From Pseudoscleropodium purum (taxonomy: Eukaryota > Streptophyta > Bryopsida > Hypnales > Brachytheciaceae), in the NCBI GenBank assembly GCA_963969395.1, contig OZ017800.1, positions 11,750,479 through 11,814,478 of the forward strand: a stretch of DNA of 64,000 bases, given 5' to 3'. The position numbers and the translations under genes were made by a program. The notes beneath the pieces are model-generated. The model ran no database searches. It saw only the letters and a program-made list of their open reading frames with translations, and was not told where the DNA came from. Position 1 is the stretch's first letter. The number at the start of each line of letters is the position of its first letter. Shown in pieces: positions 49,743 through 59,115 of the stretch.

Positions 49743-49774
49743 CCCCACCCCCACCCCCCGCCCCCCGCCCCCCC
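49743..49774. repeat. C-rich tract with G-quadruplex pattern on the minus strand
   Basis: Five C runs of four or more bases are separated by single A or G bases, so the minus strand carries consecutive G runs. The homologous copy at 60.27 kb has only 'gaccccatcc', so the tract expanded in this copy. Confidence 0.8.
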
Positions 49775-50373
49775 AATTTCAATATAACAATGGAAACCCC
49801 CTTGAATTACTTCTTTATGCAATTTTAGGCGTAATTACCTTAAGGTATATTTGCACTTGGTGTTAAAGAGTGTTCTTACTAAAGGTCGTAGGATTGAATT
49901 TAGACCTAATTCTAAACTCAATTCACATTGCAAGCATCACCACTAACACCAATTGCGAACACACCCTTGAATGCATCCATTTGGGAGCCCTAAAACGAGA
50001 TTCCAATTCCATCCACATGCTGCATGTTTACCACCAAGATTCTCATGAATGTAACCAGCTTCATCACTCCAGCGACCCCCCTGAAATCAGTCACGTTCTG
50101 GAAATAAATAAATAAAGTTTATAATATAGTTATATTCTCAAAATAAATGGGGAAAAAACTAAAAATACATAAATGATAAAAAAGTTTAAAAAATGGAAGA
50201 GGAAGAGGGTAGTTAAAGGGAGGCAAAACCTGGAGCCAAGCAAGTGTCCATAAATGCAGCGTTTGGTACCTGGCATCCAAGCTTTCACTCCCAACAATGA
50301 TCTGAAAGCCAGGGGGGGGGGGCTCAGCACTTTTCATTGAAGTTATTATTACTGCTGCCCGGACCCCAACTGA

Positions 50374-50392
50374 CTCTCTCTCTCTCTCTCTC
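50374..50392. repeat. (CT)n microsatellite
   Basis: About nine CT units are directly visible. Confidence 0.95.
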
Positions 50393-50797
50393 ACTACCTT
50401 AACTATTTTTTAATTGTTTTACATTTTAAAATTCAATATGTATATATATATATATTTTTTCATTTTTTCCAATTTTTTTTTCCATTTTTTAACAAGCGGG
50501 TACTACTACCCATTGTTTTTGGAAGACTGATTTTTATTTTTTTTATTACTGGTGATGGAAGGGAGTGCACAGCAGCAGTAGCCAGGCAGCAGACCAGCCC
50601 AGAGAAAAAGGCAGAGGCCGCATTCAAACTCCCGGATCGCCAAGCACCAGCCCATATAAATACCACCCGAGCCAGGCATTTATGGTTTTATTTCCGGACC
50701 CTCCCAGCAGCACGGCCATAGGGGCCACACAAGGACACCTCAAACCCACTGACTGACCCCCGGCACTTTCATTCATTGCAGGGAGAGGGGGGGCTTC

Positions 50798-51003
50798 AAC
50801 TTAACCCAAGGGAGCCTGGAAAAAGAACTAACCTAACCCAGGTGAGGGAAGAAAAACTAACTCAACTCAAGTGAGGGAGAAAAAACTAACTTAACCCAAG
50901 CGAGGGAGAAAAAACTAACTTAGCCCCAAGTGAGGGAGAAAAAACTAACTTAACTCAAGTGAGGGAGAAAAAACTAACTTAACCTAAGTGAGGGAAAAAA
51001 ATT
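50798..51003 (+). repeat. About 30-bp minisatellite, 7 units
   Basis: Units read 'aacttaacccaagtgagggagaaaaaact' with few changes, each 29-32 bp. The first two are the most diverged. A lone unit ('taacttattccaagcgagggaaaaa') lies 240 bp downstream at 51242. Confidence 0.92.
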
Positions 51004-51389
51004 AAACTACTGTAGAACCACCCATTATTTACCAACCACTTGAATAATTCCACATATGTTTTTATAGTAGAACAATATAAGGCAATGTAAATTTTCAAAA
51101 ATTTCATTAGTCCCAATTTTGAAAAGGAAAAAAAAAACATTCTACACTTTGGTTGAAAGTTTGTTCCGGCCTTGGTTGCAACTATTTTTAGCCATACAAG
51201 TTGAATTTGGGTCCATAGTTGGTAATGGGTAGTTCTACCATAACTTATTCCAAGCGAGGGAAAAAAAAATAACTAAACTTGACACACTACAAAAATTCTT
51301 TGAATTTTCTAGGGGAAAAATAGTTGCCTTTCATCACTAGTGAGGCAAAGAGAGACGGAAAAAAAACTACAAGCAAACTGCACTAATTT
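51004..51389. other. Intergenic DNA
   Basis: Nothing recognised except the isolated minisatellite unit near 51242. Confidence 0.5.
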
Positions 51390-52600
51390 TGTGTATGAAA
51401 ATAATTTATCAAAGTCACGTTGTTTTGAATTGGTGTAGGTTGAGATATAATGGTACTAACCAATCAATTTTCACACTAATAAAGTTTTGTGGTGATGCTA
51501 ACCTCTCTCCTTCACTAATAGGTCAAAGTCAATGTCTACTATTGTAGCTAGTGGGATTTGTCAATGCATAGCATTGGTCATTTTTCAAAGAGTGTCCTAC
51601 ACAAATTTATTTTTACACGTGGTTACTAAGAGTTTTAGTCAATGCAGTTTCCACACCAGTAAGATTTTGTGGTGATGTTAATCTCTCTCCTTCACCAATA
51701 GGTCAAATCAATGTCAACAATGTAGCAAGCTTTGCTAGTCAGTAGCATTGGTCATTTGATAAGATGGTCCTTTTCAAAATTATTTTTACGCACGGTTACT
51801 TGGAATTTGAATCAATGCAATGTCTCTTTGTGATAGACACAATAAAGAGACCGTAGAAAGTACATGCACCTACAATCACTACCCAGGATGCGACACCTAT
51901 ATCAACTGAACAAAAAATGATTGTAAAATCTACATGCCACACGAGGTTGGTTATTGGTGACAAATCATCTAGAACATTTATATTACTCTAAGTCTCCAAC
52001 CCATCTCCCTTCAAGAATAAAGCTAATAAAAAAGTACAAGTAATCATATTAGTTTTGAGTTTAACAGTAATTTATGAAAACCATATTATTTTGAATTAAT
52101 ATAGGTTGAAATATTTTGGTACAAAATAGTCAATTTTCACACTAATAAAGTTTTGTGGTGATGCTAATGTCTTTCCTTCATTAACATGTTCAATTAATGT
52201 ACACTAACTATTGTAGCTAATAGGCTTTGTTAGTTTGTAGCATTAGTCATTTTTCAATGAAGGTCCTACATAAATTTATTTTCACATTTAATTACTTGGA
52301 GTTTGAGTCAATGCATTGTCTCCTTGTGCCAAAGACAATAAAGAAACCGTAGAAGGTACATGCACCATCATCACTACCTAGAATGCAACACCTATTGACA
52401 TCATTTGGACAGAAAGGTGGTACTAAAGTCTACATATTGATGTTGATACAAAAAATACACTACCCGAATATAAGACTACAAGAGAGGGCTTAGAGTGTTG
52501 ATTTTTTGGTAAACTTACAAGCAATATTTCAAAATTCCATAACTCATGTCATTTGATGTCCAAGTAATACATGCAAAAGTGTGTTGAACTATCCTCATTT
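51390..52600 (+). repeat. About 480-bp repeat family, cluster 2
   Basis: Three partial or full units start near 51515, 51697 and 52180 and share the landmarks of the 43.9-44.7 kb cluster, including 'gttttgtggtgatgctaa', 'gcattggtcatt', 'gaatcaatgcaatgtct' and 'caataaagagaccgtagaa'. The first unit is truncated to about 180 bp. Confidence 0.8.
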
Positions 52601-53520
52601 CTTCACTCGTAAGAGTTAAGAAGAAACACCCATCAACATTGGGGATTTTAGTGACAAACCACCCCCAACATTTACAAATGCAAGTCTCCAACTAAACTAA
52701 AAAACTAAGCAACCCTCTATCCAGCAGTGGAATTTTTAGCAATAATTTTGCTCAAAAGTGATACAATTTTTTTTAGAGAGGGAACAATCCATTTTTTTTC
52801 CCCATTTGTCATGGGATGAAAATCAATGAATTCCTACATATTCTTAGGTCAATATCACTGAATGTTCAGTACATCATTTTGGATGAACACTTCAAAATTC
52901 CATCCTCATTTTGCACGTTTCATCCATTTTCTACAGATGCAAACACCTGCTGCTGATCGCTCCATCGAAGCCATCGCCACGGCACTCCAGTGCAAAATCC
53001 CTGGCAAGCCGCGTTTCGGTGGCGTTCGTTGTGTTCCCGTTTCGACTTCCCAGTGCTTCCAAGACCAGCCACGTTTTGTTTTTGCTTCTGTTTTCTCACA
53101 TTGAAAGACGATTACGTTAGACTCGTTCCCTGGCAAGGCGGCTGGCTGTCTCGCTCGCTCGGTTGGGAGTCCTTCAGTTCCTTTCCTTTCCTTTCCTTCC
53201 GTCCTTCCGTCCGTCCGTCCAGGTCTCATTCGAAAGCAGCCAATTGGTAGGTAACGCAGTAATGGGCGTTCCCTTGGCCTTCAGTCATCAATCAACTCCC
53301 CACCTTATGACGCCTCGGCCGGGCCCTGCCAGCCATTGCATCTCCGTCTTCAAAACCACACTAAATTAAAACTTCCACTTCACTTACTACCATACCATGA
53401 TGCAGCAGCAGCAATCCAACCGCTAAGTTTAAGTTTTAACTCGAGCTACAAACTCACAGCTTGGGGAATTCAATCGCCAGTGGAAGATCGTAGTAATGTG
53501 AGCTAGTTGTACCACTACTG
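52601..53520. other. Upstream region of CFL1-like gene B
   Basis: From about 52.9 kb the sequence becomes GC-richer and opens overlapping frames on both strands, none of them family-like. A (CCTTT)n/(CCGT)n stretch lies at 53178-53221. The region probably belongs to the distal promoter of gene B. Confidence 0.5.
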
Positions 53521-54475
53521 TACGACTACTTCTACTGCAGGGAGTGAGATTTCCAGCGCTTCTCTGTATATACACAACAACTGGGGTGATGCTTGCTTAC
53601 TTGCTAGTTAGCGAGAGAGCGAGAGAGCGAGAGCTTGTTGTGCCTCTTGCAATCGGAGGAAAGCTTGAATGCTCTCTCTCTCTCAATTGAAAATCCAGTT
53701 TTCGGGAGGGTTCTACTGCAGTGAGATTTCTGGTGTGTTGATAGAAGTCCGGGGGGGGCTTGCTAGTGAGCGAGTGCCTGGGGAAGAAGTCCAGCGAGCT
53801 TGCATTGTTCTGTTTGTTGCAATCGAAGTTGAAGCTTGTACGTTCGTTGCCGCAACGGTGAATTGAATCGCGAGTTTTCGGGAGGGTACCACTGCAGTGA
53901 GATTTCTGGTGTGTAGGCAGAAGTCCTGGGTGTTTGCTAGGGAGCGAGTGGGGAAGAAGTCAAGTGAGCTTGTTCTTTTTGTTGAATCGAAATAGAGCTT
54001 GTTTCTCTCTGTTGCTGCAACGGTGAATTGAAAATCCAGTTTTCGGGAGGCTATCACTGCATTGAGATTTCTGTAGTGTTGACTGAAGTCCTGGGTGTTT
54101 GCTAGCGAGAGAGTGGGGAAGAAGATGAGTGAGCTTGTTCTGTCTGTTGCCGCAACGGTGAATTGAATCTCCAGTTTTCAGAAGGAGACTACTGTAGTGA
54201 GATTTCTGGTGTATACACGCAACGTGCGAGTGCGAGCTAGCGAGCGAGGAAGAGGTCGAGCTTCTTCTGTCCGTTGCAGCAACTGTGAATCGAATCTCCC
54301 GTTTCGAAGCAGGCTCCTACTGCAGTGAGATTTTTGGGTGTGTAAACATAACTTGTGGGTTCCAGCGAGTGGGGAAGAAGGAGAGTAAGCTTGTTCTCTC
54401 TCTAATGCAGCACCGGTGAATTCAATCTCCCGTTTCTAAGCAGGTTTCTACTGCATTGAGATTTTCTGGCTGGTT
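53521..54475 (+). repeat. Tandemly repeated leader of gene B, about 7 units
   Basis: Seven successive units contain 'ctactgcagtgagatttctgg', then 'gtgtgta', 'gcgagtggggaagaag', 'gagcttgttctctctgttgc', 'caacggtgaattgaat' and 'ccagttttcgggagg'. The 'gtgagattt' / 'ttgagattt' word starts near 53543, 53719, 53895, 54061, 54198, 54325 and 54456, giving periods of about 125-176 bp. The last unit ends about 45 bp before the ATG at 54521. Whether the array is promoter or transcribed 5' leader cannot be told here; the start site could lie inside it. Confidence 0.88.
53567..53573 (+). promoter_or_regulatory. Possible TATA-like element
   Basis: 'ctgtatatacac' lies in the first leader unit, 950 bp before the ATG. 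It is weak evidence: related words appear at the same place in other units ('ggtgtatacac' near 54210), so it may simply be part of the repeat. Confidence 0.2.
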
Positions 54476-54520
54476 AGCTAGCTCACCAGCAGCTTCGCGA
54501 ATCGTGGAGTTCCGTTTTGA

Positions 54521-57036
54521 ATGGCCGTGGCGATGGGGGTGTCCTCCAGGCGCGGGCCTCCCGAGCTCCTCGGCAGTCCAGTCCCGAAGAAGCGGGCGTG
54601 GGGAGCGGATGCTCAACAACTGATGCAATTGATGATGAACCAGCTCCAACACTCGCCCTCTGAAACCTCCGAATTGACGCTAGATTTACTCGGAAACGCA
54701 GATCCAGCTGCGTCGTCCCCTTCCTCCCAACATCAATTGTCTCCGGAGTTTCTGCATCTGGACACTCTGCCTCTCCCTTCCGGCTGGGAGAAATGCTTAG
54801 ACCTCCAGGTACACGATCATTCTACAATCACGCTCGAAATCATACAATCCCACTTCGAAGTTGTACAAAGAATTTCTCACCTCTGTCTGAAGCTGTCGGT
54901 AATTAACTAGTTAGTGTGTGTCCAACACAATTGCCGGCCGCCAGTTCTAATATCGGTGAGTTCGTGTTCGTTTGGTTTTGGTTTGGTTTTTGGGTTGCAG
55001 ACTGGGGAGCTTTACTTCGTGAACAAAAGTTTAGGAGTGAGCAGTTTCAACGACCCACGGAAACGGCAAGGAACTCGTTCGAGAGATTTCTACAATCCCA
55101 GCTGTCGGCAACCAGTGGAGATTGAGCTTCAGACAGCAGCAGTCTTACAACAACAACAACAAGAGGAGTCTCCCCAGGTAGCGCATCCCCAAGTAGCGCA
55201 TGAGTTTCTCGCCAGTAAGAAATCGGAAACCGCGAGCTTAAACTTAAAAGGAGGGCAAGGAGCGGCTGCAACTGGAACTGTTGCAACACCTGCAGGCTGC
55301 TCAACCTCCTCCTCCTCAGGAAGTCCGCCCCTGCGACGCAGGAATGGTAGTAGGATCCGAACTGCACTGCCATCGTCTTCCTCCAAGCAACAGCAACAGC
55401 CACAGCCACAGCAGCAGCAACATCACTGGAGTTTGCAGCAGCATCGCATCAATTATACGAGCACCACCACCACCAGTAGCAGAGGAGCTGTCACCGTTGC
55501 GGAGGATTCTAACTTGGAACTGGACTTGAACTTATCTGCAGGAGGGGGAATGCAAAGAAGATCCTCTAGTCCTCGCACATCTCCCCAAGCTGTGTGCACG
55601 GTGGAGATGATTCAAAACGCGTTACGGAGAAGTAGTGAAAAAACACTGACAGTGAAGCGTGAAGCTATTGTGGCGCCCGGCGGATTGGGTTCTTCTTCCT
55701 TTTCGTCGCTCACGAACTCGACTACTCGGTCTGAGCCTAGTGCGGCTTCGCCGGCTACGAGCAACTCCTCGTCGGCTTCGTCACGCTCTGGTGCTGGATT
55801 GAAAACGCCTGCTTCCGCAGGGTAAGAACATCTGAAACTTTGGGTAGGAGAAAGTGTTCCCTAGCGGTGTACAGTCAAGCTGGTTGTGAGATTTACTTGT
55901 GCTTTGTAGTTGGTTTGGTTGCACTTTGTTCTTCAACTTGGTCGCTTGGTTTGTGTCCATATATTCAAACTTTTTGTGAAATTTACTGGAGAGGTTTGAA
56001 CGTTCTAGTGGTGTGCATTCTAGCTATTTGTGAAAATTTCTTGAGCTTTGTGGTTTGATTGCTCTCTGTTCTTAAGCTTTGTTCGCTTCGTTGTGTCCAT
56101 GTCGAGCCGTTTGTGAAGAAATTCTTGAGCTTTGCGGTTGGGTTTACTCTGTTCTTAGACTTTGTTCGCTTGGTTGTGTCCATATTGACGCCATTTTAAA
56201 AATTTACTTGAGCTTTGCGGTTAAATTTCACTCTGTTCTTTGACTTTGTTCGCTTGGTTTTGTCCAAATTGAAGCTGTTTTTAAAAACTTACTTGGGCTT
56301 TGCGGTTTGATTGCACTCTGTCTCAAGATTCGTTCGTGTGGTTGTCCCCACATTGAAGCTTTTCGTAAAAATTTCTTGAGCTTTGTGGTTTGATTGCACG
56401 CTGTTCTTCCGCTTTGTTCCCTTGGTTGTGTCCATATTGAAGCCGTTGTGTCCGTCAAGCCATCTTAAGCTTTGTTTCAATTGGAACTTTGAAGTTTACA
56501 CTCAGATTGGAGCTATGTCCTGAACATTATAGCCTTTTTAAGTGCGCATTCCACCTATGGACAGCCGTTTCCTAAACATTTGGAGCCTTAGACATGTACA
56601 GTTAATGTATTTGTGGGAACGACAAAGACCATACTTACGATTCTACGCAGTTGTTTAGTCTGTTTCTTTGTTTATCTGTTTGACATCAGGTCTTAGATCT
56701 TTCAGAGACACCTAAAGGCTGAAAGCATTCAAAATCACCCTTTTTTTAAAAAAAGATTTGTTTTGTTTTGCTTTGTTTTGGCATAGTGATTGATGTGCGT
56801 GTAAATTTTTTGGGGGGTGATGTTTCAGGGTCTTCGAAGCAGAGAGCATAAAAGTGGAGAGAGTCATGGAACCAGGCGCCCTAGTAATGGGAGCTTGCAC
56901 TCGTTGCCTCATGTACGTGATGCTCAACAAAGCAGACCCACGGTGCCCCAGATGTGATGATAAGGTGCCAGTGGACTTCGCTCCGCCGTGTAAGAAACAA
57001 AGAGGAGGCTTGAAACTAGGCTTAGGATCCGATTAG
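54521..57036 (+). CDS. CFL1-like WW-domain protein, gene B
   Basis: Model: join(54521..54808, 55001..55821, 56829..57036), 438 aa. Introns are GT-AG, intron 1 in phase 0 and intron 2 in phase 2. The WW domain is at residues 85-116 (LPSGWEK, Trp89; Phe112 at the second-Trp position; DPR 114-116). An LELDLNL EAR-like motif follows at 268-274, VCTVEMI at 294-300, the C-X2-C-X12-C-X2-C module at Cys393, 396, 409, 412 around CLMYVML, and a C-terminal LKLGL. Gln-rich tracts are at 146-150 and 226-238, and Ser-rich segments lie between. KKR at residues 23-25 could aid nuclear import. The domain order is that of the plant CURLY FLAG LEAF 1 family; a nuclear repressive co-regulator in epidermis or cuticle development is inferred. 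Compared with gene A it has a longer N-terminus and added Gln/Ser tracts. ATG 54521 is the first Met of the open frame and lies just after the leader repeats. Confidence 0.9.
54809..55000 (+). other. Intron 1 of gene B (phase 0, splits the WW domain)
   Basis: CTCCAG|GTACAC and TTGCAG|ACTGGG. Splicing joins GWEKCLDLQ to TGELYF. Position and phase match intron 1 of gene A. The intron is 192 bp. Confidence 0.9.
55822..56828 (+). other. Intron 2 of gene B (phase 2)
   Basis: The donor is GCAGG|GTAAGA, close to consensus, and the acceptor TGTTTCAG|GGTC. Joining gives SAG then VFEAES and stays in frame to the Cys module. The 1007-bp intron is largely a minisatellite. Confidence 0.85.
55880..56455 (+). 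repeat. About 84-bp minisatellite in intron 2 of gene B
   Basis: Units carry 'cttgagctttgcggtttgattgcactctgttctt', 'gctttgttcgcttggttgtgtccatattgaagccgtttt' and 'aaaattt'. The 'gagctttg(c/t)ggtt' word lies near 56043, 56127, 56210, 56295 and 56379 (period 83-85 bp), with a more diverged unit or two upstream from 55880. Confidence 0.9.
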
Positions 57037-57320
57037 TTCATTAGCCGTAGACTACTTATTAGGGTTCTTTGTAACCACAAACTCAATTTTGACTTCAGAG
57101 GAACTGTCTTGGTTCCTTGCACACGAAGCTTCGGAAAAAACACACTTCAGCAGGAGCTTTGGTTCTAATTAATTAGCCCAGAATGGGTCCAAATGCCATC
57201 CAAATGCCATGTATCAATTGTACAGTTAACTGCAGTTTTGATACTTCTACTGCTGGTTCGTTAACAGTGGAAGCAACTGAACTATCTTTTGTTGCTGTTT
57301 CAGAAGCAGGGTTTCATGTA

Positions 57321-57326
57321 AATAAA
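57321..57326 (+). promoter_or_regulatory. Candidate polyadenylation signal of gene B
   Basis: AATAAA lies 285 bp after the stop codon, in 'catgtaaataaacaatgg', at a plausible 3' UTR length. There is no transcript evidence. Confidence 0.35.
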
Positions 57327-57600
57327 CAATGGTTTTAAGTTATATATGACTTCTTCTTTTTCTATCCAGCATGATGGAGTCTCCTTCGTTGGTTCTGGTG
57401 TCATTCTCTTGACTCTCACTGTCCTCTGAGTGGGACCTGCAATTAACAGACTCTTGATGCACACCAGTCTCTAAAAGAAGTGGGAGTGCAACTCTATGTT
57501 ACAGCTTCGCTCTCATCCGTTTGTTCTTTGAGCTGGTCTTGGAATTAAGAAAACAGGTTAAAAAAAAGAAAAAGAAGTTGGAGTTATATCTCTCTCACCA
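57327..57600. other. 3' flank of gene B
   Basis: No feature is recognised. Confidence 0.5.
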
Positions 57601-57610
57601 CCTGTTGGAG

Positions 57611-57892
57611 TCTTCCAAATTTTGCGTTGCAGTTTCACCCTGTCTCTACCACATTTGGGGTTGATGTTTGATGCTTTACGCAGTTTGCTTCACATTCTGG
57701 GTTCCTAATTTACCCTGATTCTTCCACATTTTTTTGTTGCTGTTTCTCCAGAGTTTCTTCCACATTTCTTGTTGCCATTTTACGCAGTTTCTTTCACATT
57801 TTTTCGTCGCTGCTTTACAGTGAATCTTCCACATTCTGTGCGTGTGTGTTGCTGTTTCTTCCCAACTTTACGTTGCAGCTTTACCCTGTTTC
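57611..57892 (+). repeat. About 40-bp degenerate repeats downstream of gene B
   Basis: About seven units of the form 'cttccacattttttgttgctgttt.accctgttt' follow one another with length variation. One more unit lies at 58525-58575. Confidence 0.75.
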
Positions 57893-58269
57893 TCGTGAAT
57901 ATTATGAGTGATATTAGATCTGATTTCATTTAAATTTTTTTTTTTTGGGAACAGAAAGGGCAGATAGCCCCCATTGCATTGTGATTTGATTTGTTTCACT
58001 GCTTCTGGCCAGTGATGAGGCTCAGCGTTTGCTTTCAGCCCCGATTCGTTTGCCGGAGTTGGAAACTTTGCCAGTTCGATTGTGCAGCTTTTGCTAACGG
58101 TTTCCCATTTCAAGACCTGGACACTTTCTACTTTCGAGCATACCCCCGGCGTGGCTGGCTGGCTGGCTTGCGTAGAGATTCTAGAGGAACTCCTTTTGTT
58201 CCTTTTCAATGGACACGCTGTCACATAATCGGCGAAGGACTTCTTTCCAGCTACGCTCACTCTTCCCTT

Positions 58270-59115
58270 TCGAATCGACAGGATTTTTAGTGAGAAATTT
58301 ATGAGAGTGAGATTTCGTACAATGTCGATCAGGTGAGTGCACACAATCGCTTCGAAGTAACGTAACTTATCCACGGAATTGAATGCAAAGCCAAAGCTTC
58401 ATGTCCTTGAAATATCAATACATATTCCCATGTAAATATGAATGCATATATAAAGTGAAGCCTTTACAACCCAGACCACTTTCCAATCACACTCTCTAAT
58501 ATCACACCATCTGTTCTACCTGGTTTCTTCCACATTTTATGTTGCTATTTCTCCCATCTTTTGAGTTTCTGTTTTACCAACTCCCACAAGGAGTAATTTA
58601 AAAAAAAAAAATCAATCCCTCCTATTTTTTTATATTTAATGATGCCAACCCTGGTAGCCGGGTAGTTACAGTAAGTGAAGTCTTGTACACCCAAACCACT
58701 TCTATATCGCACTCTCTAATATCACATCCTCTGTTCAGTAGCACTCCGTAATCTTCTGTAGGAGCAACTAGCAAGCTCGTGAGTTGAGTTCTGTTTTGTT
58801 TTTTGAAACAAATGAAACGGGATTTCATTGCAAAGAGTGAAGAAAACAAGACCGCCAGCCACAAGTGGCCAAGCTCGTGAGTTTCATGAGCGCCAGATCT
58901 CGTCAAATATTGATCAGTGAATGTACACAAGTACACAACAGCTTTGAAGTAAGCAAACTTATCCACGCCATTGCATAACTTACAAAAGCAAGCTTCATGT
59001 CCTGGATTTCCCCGGCCATGTACGATTCTCTACAAAAAGCATACTATTGTAAGCCTTTCGATAACTGAAGTTATTACACCCCCACCTCTTTTCTATTAAG
59101 TACACTTTCTAAGTT
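58270..59115 (+). repeat. Diverged local duplication, offset about 585 bp
   Basis: 'gatcag.tga.tg.acaca...gcttcgaagtaa.g.aacttatccac' at 58328 recurs at 58913. 'gtgaag.ct...acaccca.accactt' and 'cacactctctaatatcaca.c.tctgttc' at 58457-58515 recur at 58671-58735, with a weaker echo near 59065. The duplicate is interrupted by a LINE-tail insertion at 58786-58869. Minus-strand frames at 57868-58374 and 58622-58966 share the start MDK only because of this duplication. Confidence 0.7.
58786..58869 (-). mobile_element. 84-bp LINE 3'-tail insertion with perfect 14-bp target duplication
   Basis: The insertion is flanked by CAAGCTCGTGAGTT at 58772-58785 and 58870-58883. Read on the minus strand it begins GCCACTTGTGGCTGGC, continues through 'ctttgcaatgaaatcccgtttcatttg', and ends in an A-rich tail. 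It matches the last ~90 bp of the LINE at 35.3 kb. Target-primed reverse transcription explains all of this: duplication, tail and extreme 5' truncation. Confidence 0.9.

Larger units (their letters stand above)
49341..50797. other. Intergenic DNA with a dispersed repeat and C/G tracts
   Basis: 49535-49860 aligns by eye with 60130-60350 ('aaggtaac.acacctaatttt', 'gaaaattcatag.ttattcata', 'agagaatcta', 'aagacccca'). A C-rich run at 49743-49774 sits inside the first copy. An 11-G run lies at 50312-50322 and (CT)n at 50374-50392. No supported gene. Confidence 0.55.

Noticed and set aside
55047..55409. Minus-strand frames rich in Val, Leu and Ser
   Set aside because: They are antisense shadows of the Gln/Ser-rich exon 2 of gene B.
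57868..58966. Minus-strand frames of 168 and 114 codons with similar starts (MDK...)
   Set aside because: The similarity comes from the local DNA duplication; the second frame runs through a LINE tail, and neither shows a domain.
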